DNA of 64,000 bases from Taeniopygia guttata (taxonomy: Eukaryota > Chordata > Aves > Passeriformes > Estrildidae). The notes under the pieces are model-generated. The model did not search any database. It worked only from the letters and a program-made list of their open reading frames with translations, and was not told the DNA's origin. Numbering within the stretch: position 1 is the first letter of the stretch; every line of letters begins with the position of its first letter. Positions 33,401 to 42,400 of this stretch are shown here, in pieces. The DNA is taken from assembly GCF_048771995.1 (NCBI RefSeq), contig NC_133037.1:563001-627000 (forward strand), written 5' to 3'. The translations under genes and the position numbers were made by a program.

Positions 33401-36400
33401 TGTTTGCATTATTAACTTGTTTAAAGGACCTGAGTCCCAGCAGTGTAATGGCATGACACAGAGCACGAAATGTTCATCTGTGCTGCTGCTCTGGACTGTG
33501 GGCAGCTCTGTGAAAGCACAGACACAGATTTGGATTGTTAATAGAATGTGGGACATATCACAGTGCTGGGTTGGTTTTCATCTGCTGCAACAAAAATGCT
33601 CTTAATTCAGTTTTTGGTGTCCATTTCTGTTCATGTCCTTTCAGTGTTTGTGCCATACCTTAGTCCTGTGGGGGTGGTCACTGATGCTCTGTACCTTTCA
33701 GGAAACAAACACAGAAGTGAATTCAAGTTCTTGGTGGATCAAGTAAATAAACGGTGGAAGAAAATAGGTGAGAGGAAAGCAGAAAGTGCTCAAAACAAAG
33801 AGGAAGTTGCTGTCAAAGAGCTGCCAGCAGCCATAGGTCAGTCACATTTCTTGTTGTCCCCTCTTGGACCACACTAAGAAGTGCTGGATTCCCAAAGAAA
33901 TGGTCTCTCATCTGTTGTTGTTCTTCTAGAACTTTTAAGGGGAAAAAAGCGCAACCAGCATAAAGATCAAACAGACTTTAAAGTGATTTACTGCTATTGA
34001 TTTTAGTGTGGAGCACAGGCATGACCCATATTAAACATATTTGGTTTCTGTGTGTTGTGTGTGGATGTGCTTTATCTGGGGCACATTCCAGTGGGTTGAA
34101 AAGGAGTGTCAGGTTCTGGGTCAGGTTTGCTGGAGATGCTGAGGGTGGCCACATGGCCACTCTGAAATGCAGGTGAGGGTGGGTGCTGCTTGCTGCCTTT
34201 CAGCCTTCCAGCATCTTTACTGTGAGAAGGGTTGGTAATTGGGAACTGCAGAAGTGTTTGTGGGGATTGGAATCAGGAATTTTTTGTCCTGGGACTGAAG
34301 CAATAAAATGCTTGGGCTTGTTTTAGGCTGTTCATGCAGGATGTTGCCCCTCTCTGACTTGCTGTGGTTTGTGTTACACTGGAGCACGGTGGGAGGTGGG
34401 AATGCATGGCTGCAGCTCCTCCCTGCTGGTTCTCCATCCTCCCCACAGCCCCAAACACCGCCTGGCTGTGCCCTGAGGGTGCTGCTGCAGCGTCCTTTGG
34501 TCTCCTCTGGACTCCTGTGCTTCCTGGCTGCTTTGGCAGGGAACATCTGTCTTTGAATGTGGGATTTAGGAGAGCATTCCTCAGCCTAATAGAACTTGTG
34601 ATTTCTAGTCTGTTTGAGAGCCTGAGTTCTGGAGAGTCCCCCTGGCCAAAACAGGACGTGCTGTTGTCGGTACGCTCAGGAAAACGTGGCAGTGTCGTTT
34701 GCCCCAGCTCTCACAAATCCCTGTGCTCTTGAGATGACTTCATCTGTACCTCTCTCCAGTGCTGCCTCTTCCAGCAGAGCTCTGCAGAATAAAAAGAAAT
34801 GAAGAGAACAGTATAATAGTATGAATTTTATCCTTATTGTTTCCTGCAGTCCGTGGCACAGTGCTTAATCCATTCTGAGTGAAGGGTAAAAGTTAAGGAG
34901 TCTCAGGGATAAAAGATTTTAAGCTGTTCCTCTTCTATAGCAGAAGAAGAGGCAACGTGTTATTGGGTAGTGGGGTCACAGCCTTGATTTCCATCTCTGG
35001 AAGGGAGGGATGGGCTGCTGTGGATTTTGGGGTTTCTGTCTCGTGTGTGCTGCCCTGCAGGCTCTGAGAAGAGCTGATGTAAAACCATGGAGTTTTTCCA
35101 AAAGAGTGATCAGGTAGAAAATAACTTGGATCAGATGTATCACTCTGCATCATGTTCATAATGTGGCAGCACCTCATTTGGTCCTGGCAAACCTGCACAA
35201 TTTCCATTACACTTTGTTCTCTGAGCTTCCAATAATCTTTGGAATTTCAGGTTTGGGTTTTTGCAAAACATCTGCACCCAGATGACTGTTTATAAACAGC
35301 TGAAGCACAAGAAGGTGATTTACAGGGGAGGGAGCAGATGCCTAAAGCCTGTTTCCTCTTGGTTCCTTGTTAGCAGCAATTGCCTTTGTATTAAACTGGG
35401 AATTGCAGCATGGCAAAGGAAGAAGGCAGCAGTGGCCTGATGGTAAGCTGGTAGAGCCAAGGCTTTGTCTGCATTCCTCACCCACTGGCTTTGTGTTCTC
35501 CTGGAGGTGATGGAATTGTACGGAATTAAAACAGATCTTTGGATTGGTTGGGGTTTTGTTGGTTTGTTCATTTGTTTTAATTTCCTCCTCCATCTCTCCC
35601 ATTGCCTCTCCTGTACTATTAGTTGATGTAATTTAGCCTCACTCTGTGGTGACATTTTAATCATCTGTTCCTGATTTACGTCATCTTGCTTTTCATCTTT
35701 AAGTTTAAAATATGTTTCCCAGTCTTTGTAACTTTTAAACATGGGGCTGTGCTTTGTCTAAGGGGAAGGCGCCATAAGGATTTGATATATACTGGTGCTA
35801 AATAATTTGATTCAATAAATATTAACTGTGCTGGGCTGCATTATTGCACAGGCCTTGGCTATTTTTACCCTGCTAATTTCAGAGAGTTGTGTTTCATTAG
35901 TTAGACAACCGACTCACTGGGATCTGCTGGCAGTTTTCAGCAGACAAAAATATGCCCCTGATATTTAATTATGCCTGTTAGCAGGAGAGAAAGGGCAAGC
36001 TGAGCTGAATCCAAAGATGGTGAAGCCCTCCACACTCTAATTAAAGTTGTGCTTGGCCATTTCTGTGCTGAGCATTGCTGGAGGGGCAGAACAGGAGTGG
36101 TTTGAGCAGGAGCATGGCTTGGGCCCTGGCTGGAGCCCGGGCATGGCTGTGACTGTCACATCAGTTACCAGTGAGATGGGTCTGGGCAGCCTTAGTGTCC
36201 TGAGCAATTTTTCAGTTAAGTAACTCACTTGCAAATATCTGTGGGCAGTCTGTCTTTTCATACCAGAATTTTTAACATGTATCTGTCTTCTCTTTGGAGG
36301 AGCAGAAGGTGTCTTTTCAGATAACTGCTCATCTTTTCATTGAACAAAACACTTGACACAAAAAGCAGCAGAATGGTTTTCAATTTTTGTCTGTTGTGTT

Positions 36401-39400
36401 TTCTAGAAATTATATTTCCTGTTGAAATGGAAATGTCAGTGTACTGACTTAGTGTTGGCTACATAAGGAAGTAAATCACAACTGAAAACAAGCCTGTTAA
36501 CTTGGCCTGTAAAACTTAAAGCTCAGGCTGTCTGATGCAGGGTCTGAAGGGAGTTGGTAGCACAAGCAGCCAACAGCACTCATCAAGTGTTTGCTAGTTG
36601 CTGAAATAAAGTCCCATCCTATGAAATGTGTACCACATTCTCACCCTTTATTTCTCTCCTTGTGTTTGAAACTCAACAGTGAAACATTCCTGGTTCTCAG
36701 GGAGTTGTTGGTTGGTGTATTTTTTTAAATATACACAAAAAGATAGTCAATCTTTGAAACTGTCAGAGTTTTGGAAAATAAGTATGTGGGAATGAGATGT
36801 TGGTATTTAAATGTTTATAACTTAATTTTTTCTTAAAAATCTTATCTCTAGGCTGCAGAATCCTAAACAATAGTATTTTGCATTGTCATTCTAATCTCTG
36901 TCTTTCCTCTTGGTAGAACCTGGGGAAGAGGATCACACAGCTGTTGTCCCTGGAAAAGCCCAAGCACTCCAGTCAGAAGCTCCTGATGGCCAAAGAAGCG
37001 ACTCTGACAGCTTGAAGGAATGGCAGAGATCATCCTCCCCTGAGCTGACCCTGTCATCTGGCTCCACGTGCAGGTCAGTGAGGCAGCCACTGCTGTGTGC
37101 TGGTGAGAGCCAGAGCTGTGGCACTGCCAGGAGCAGCTGTGGCACTGCCAGGAACAGTGCAGGCAGCCTGGCAGAGCTGTGGCACTGCCAGGAGCAGTGC
37201 AGGCAGCCCCACAGGAGGTGCTGAGCTGTGCTCACAGGTCCCTTCTGCACGTGTTCCTGGGGCTTCAGTGGCTCCAGGAACAGAGCTAAAGTACATGTAA
37301 AATTCACTTAATGTGAACTGTAATGCCTTCAGAAGGGATTGCTAGTGTGCATGTTACTTCTGATACAGAAACAGGGAGTGGAATGTCTGGGGAGCCAGGG
37401 GATGTTTGGTGGGTCCCTTCCACTGCTTCACCTTCCCATCTGCCAGAAGCTTTATTTAGAGAGGTCCCAAAATTGATACAGTCTTTTAAGTAGTATAGCT
37501 GTAAAGACCTGTGGCCCCAGTTTCTGGAGGAAAGGTGAAAAAGTAATTGAAAAATACAGAATAATTGGGTTTTGCTATGTATCTGAAAGCAAGAGAGCTA
37601 ATCTTACTATCTTGTTGATAACAGAATTGAAAGGAGAATGCAGATCTGCATTACCAGGCATAAAAGGGTTTCCTGTGTTTTTAGAAGTGGGAAATAATCA
37701 GAGGAAGTAGCTGAAAGTCACCAGCTGAGCTAGGAGTGACATTTCTTGATTTCCCACCCCTTAAACCCTAGTACCTGCCTCTTCCTCCTTGTTCTGCAAG
37801 TATTAAGAGTAAGGTAGTGATTGGCTTTATTGTTGGTTATTAACAGAGCAATCTAATTGAAATATTTTAACAGAAACCAATTTTTCTAAAGTAATTTTGG
37901 TTCACAAAGATCTTTAAGAAGTCATCAAGAGGGGTCCCTTCCACAGAGGGAAATGTTGAACTGTGAATGAGACTAGGGAGACCTTGGAACGAGGAGATCA
38001 GCTCGGGGGATGAGAGAGCATCAAACAGTAAATGTCTTTGTTTTACAGGATCAAACTTTGCTGCCTGTTTCCATTTGCCTGCATGAGTGGGAGCATACAG
38101 TAAATATTTGTCAGTAAACAGCAATCTGCTGGCTGGCAAGCACCTGGGGAGGCAGGAAGGGTCGTTGTTCCTTTCGGTCATTGGTCCTTGCAGAATATCC
38201 CTTTCTGTTTCAGAATATCCCATTTCTGTCTGACTTCAGACCTGCCTTATAGGCCAATAAAACCCTTCCCCTCCTGTGGCCTTTGCCCTCTGTGCTGTCT
38301 GTGCCTTTCTGCCTGCAGTGGTGATATAAAACTGATAGAGGCAGCAATCAGTTTATTTGCTGTTCAGTGTGTAACAAGCCTTTAAGGTGAGCACTGGACT
38401 AGATTTTTCTCAGGGTGTAAGTGATGATGACAGATTTTCCTTCCCTGTGACCAGGGCACTCTTCTCCTGCTCGTTTGTGGGTCAGTGCCAGTGCTCTGTG
38501 TCACATTGCCATACCCCATGTTGGAGTGCCCTGTTTCCAGGTGTGCTCTTGGAGCAGCTTCCCCAGCTGCCAGTGGGACACGTGGACCTGCAGAGGTTGG
38601 GTGACCCTCTGCTCTGACTCTGCCCAGGCAGGGGCAGCTGGACAGGCCCAGGGAGCCTTGGGGCATCACACCCTGCAGCTTCTCTTCCTTTGCATCCAAC
38701 TGCACACAAAGAGATGGGAGCAGAGCAGAAATGCAGCGAGGGCTCAGCTGAAGTGATGGGTGCTGCCTGCTGGGGACGGAAGGTCCCTCCTGTCTGCCCA
38801 CAGTGTTCCTCATGCCAGCCTGGACCTTGCTGAGGAGCACTTTAGTGTTGTGCTGGGTTTTCTGGGAAATAAAGAGGCTGCAGGGAGCCTCCCCCTTTCC
38901 AAATGCTGGGGTAGAGGAACACGTACTGAAAAGGGTCAAAGTGCTCTTTGTGTGGGCTCTGTGCTGCTGGTAGCTGCTCCGAAGGGCAGGAGGGCTGTGG
39001 CAGTGCCCACGTCCTGGTTAGGCCTGCGGGGTCCTGCTGTGCCCGTGGAGCAGCTTTGGAGTGTGCAGCTCTTCCTCCCAGCCTGCTGCTCCCTCAGGGC
39101 TCTGTGCCCAACAGGGCCCTGGGTTGTGGCAGCACTGCTGGGGCTGGAACAACCACTGCAGTCATTCCAGCTGCGGGAAAGAAAGACATTTTACCCCTGT
39201 GCCTTGCCACGGGGCTGGGATTTTGTTAATTGTGGTGAAATCAATCCAGCAGGAATCAAACAAGAATGATTTAGATGTTGATGGTTTTAGTAGTATTGTG
39301 GTATTGTGTCAAGTAATGGCTTTCTGAGGCTTGTGCTTTTCTGATAACGAGAGGGTGTCCTTTGCCAAGAGTAATTGTTCTTCACATTGAAATGTCAAAA

Positions 39401-42400
39401 CTGGAAATATATTTGGAATTCCAAATCTGCATGCTGTGTTCCTGTGAGGAGGGCACTTGTAAATGGAGGGCTGTTGTATTGATGAATTAAAACAAAATGA
39501 GGATGTTGAGTAGCATATGGAATGTAACAGAACAATCCACAGGTCAGAGTTGAAATGTTTGTTCTGCAAAAAGATGCTGCAAAGAAACCAGTGATTCTTC
39601 TGTGTTCTCCTTCATAAGGTTGGTCCCTTTTCAGTCTCATGTCAATGCTTGCTAAGGGAATAGTTGGTCAAAATTAGAAATTCATCCATTGTACAGTAAT
39701 CACTGATGAACTGATATTACTCAAAGGTCCGTGCCAAAACTGAACAAATGAGAATTTTACTCCTCCGGAGAAAAGATCCAGGCCAGGCGTGGAGGTTGTA
39801 GCAATGTCCCAAACATGCTTGTGCTCTAGAGAGATTGATGATCCCACCAAGAGAGCAAACTGTGTGTAACAGATAAGCACCAAAACACAGCCCTGCCTTT
39901 GAAAGGGTAATTTTTCAAAGCTCTGAAGTCACAGTTGCACAAGGCTTCCACAGGACCGCTGTGCTCTGTATGAATAGTCCTGTGGTATTCTTTGACTTTC
40001 TGGGACTGAAGCCAGATTTTATTCAACTACTTAAACAATAGGGAAATTAGAAAATAAATTAGGAGGAACAATGATAAGCCAGTTAATGAGCTATGTAAAG
40101 GAAATATTCCATTATAAGTATTTTATATAATGGGTATAATATGCAGTTCTTTTAGCAAATTATTTTTTCTTAAAACTATGTTCAACACAAGTGTTGGTTC
40201 CCGATGACTAGAGTGAGACTTGAACAGCAGACAAAACCCAGCATTGGCTGTGTCCGAGATGCTGAAACACAGTCAGAATTCTGAAATCCTGGTGGGAAAG
40301 TGTCCACAGCCTGTATAAATCCCTGTTGGATGACTGCAGTCTCTGCCAGGAGGGGTTCATGCCCAAGGAAGGGACCTGATTTGCAATATATGGGGCTTTT
40401 TAGCAGTGAGTTTAGGAGCCACTGATCAGGATCCGAGCTCTGGGTTTAGCAGGTCACTTTCCCTTGGTTTTATTTACTTTACATAATTAGTTCATCAGCA
40501 GAAGAGGCAGAAATAGGAGTGCACTGGATGGCAGCAGCCCTCTGAAATGGGTGACGTGGGTTTGGAGAGCTGGCAGGATGGAGTGCTTGGAAATGCTGCC
40601 TCAGCCTGAGTTTGGAGACAGCGTTGTCCTGCGCCCTGGCCATTGCTGTCAGATGAGAGAAGTGTATGAAAATGTGTTGATCAGTGCAATAATTGCCTTT
40701 TATAGATCTTCAGGACTTTTTTACTTAATAAATCTTGCATTGCTTTGGCTCAGAGATGATTTATATCACAGTGTTTGATCTGTGAGTTTTGGCCTCAAAG
40801 ATGGTTCATTGTGAAAGGATGATGATACTTTTCTGCTATGCTGTTGATTCATACTTTTCTTCCCAAAACTTCAAGCTGTAGCAAATGGCAGGGCCTGGGG
40901 AGGTTGTCAGAGATGGCCAGCTGGTGGTGGTGGAAGCCCTTACATCCAGGCTGTGTCCAGGAGGACATCAGTCCCTGGTCAGGAGCCGTGGGCCGTGGAC
41001 GTCTCTGAGCCCTGAAAGCAGGAGTTGTAGGGAGTGCTCCTGGTGCTTCAGCCACACATCCCGCTGCTCCTGAGGGGAGCAGTTCAGGTGGGTGCTGCAG
41101 ATCTTTCCTTTTCCCCAAGGCACAGCCTCAAAGGTGTCTTCTTGGGCTGCAGAGGGGGCTGTGGAAAACTAAGGAAGCCTGGAAAGAGTCAAGGAAAGCA
41201 GCAAGGTGGTGGAACCTGAGCAGGGTTTGGTACAGACGAGCCCTCCCTGGAGGCCTGGGCAAAGGCAGGGCTGGCAGACCTCTGCAGAGACAGGAGCAGG
41301 GAGCCATGGGCACATGGTCTGAAGGGGAGGCTGCAGAAAGCCCTGGCAGATGTTGTGGTGCACTGCTCTTCTGGACGTGGCACGGTGCCTGGCTGCTCCA
41401 GCAGCGAGCTCACCCCGTTCCTCACAGGGGCACAGCGTGCAGGCAGGATTGCAAGGGGGAGAAAGCTGCTTTCCCTCACCCTGGGGCATTCACCTCCAAA
41501 TGACACTGGAAAAATGAGATGGACTGGAGCTCGTTTCATGTGCCAGCATGAGGGAAAACATGCCTGGAGCCTAGTCTGCACCACATGGCGGATGGACGGA
41601 CGGACGGACGGACGGACGGATGGATAGATGGATGGATGCTGGCTGCTCACGGGAGGCCGAGGAGGAACTTAACCTGCCTTAAAACAAACCAGTTCAAAGG
41701 GCTGTTGGCTCCTCTCAGTTTTAGAGCAAGACATGTCATTCACACTTACATCAGCTTTTTTCTCTCTGCTTTAGGGTGGTGTGTTTATATTAAATGAGAA
41801 AGTGGGGGGTGGTGGAAGTCTAACCCAGCTGATGGTCAAGAAAGGAAGAGTTGACTCTTGGTTGACTCTTGTAAGGGACCAGGGGAACCAATCCTGCAGG
41901 GATATGGAGTGGGAGAATTGCCTGAGTCACTGGAGCTGCATTTTTCCCAATGTGGAGGCATGAATAAATGCAGGATCACTGTGCCACAGGATGCTGGCTG
42001 CATCTTGAGCAGTTCAGGTGAAGAACTTTAATCATTTTGGCTGTAAAAATTGACTCATCTGGAAATGATCTGTAAAATTGTGGGAGAGATTAGTGACCCT
42101 TAGTTCAGAAAAGGACAGAAAACCTGTTGTGGGAATTTGTCTTGAATTTGGAGCTGGAGTAAAGTCTGAAGGAGTGTTTTGCTGCCTTGTTTTTCAGCTA
42201 TGGCATATTTGAGTATTTTATTTTTAAATATTCAAACCCTTTTGTCCCGTGGCACGTGCCAGAAAGGTGTGCAGTTACCTGAGCTCCAAAGGCAGCCTTG
42301 CTCAGGCTGTAACCAAGATCGGTGTCGGGCAGAGCCGGGATGCAGAGCTGCTTCAGTGAGAGGCTGGCGTGGAGCAGTGGGAGCTGGAAGAGATCCTGAA

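Larger units (their letters stand above)
31398..33701 (+). other. RAD18: RAD18 intron 9 with CR1 pieces
   Basis: 2.3 kb intron, AT-rich at left. It contains two opposed CR1 pieces at about 33050-33265. Confidence 0.85.

Noticed and set aside
35320-35742. 141-codon minus-strand frame in RAD18 intron 10, Lys-, Gln- and Glu-rich
   Set aside because: It is not a simple repeat, but a frame of this length is expected by chance a few times in 64 kb of this composition. I recognise no family. A translated search finding homologues would change this.
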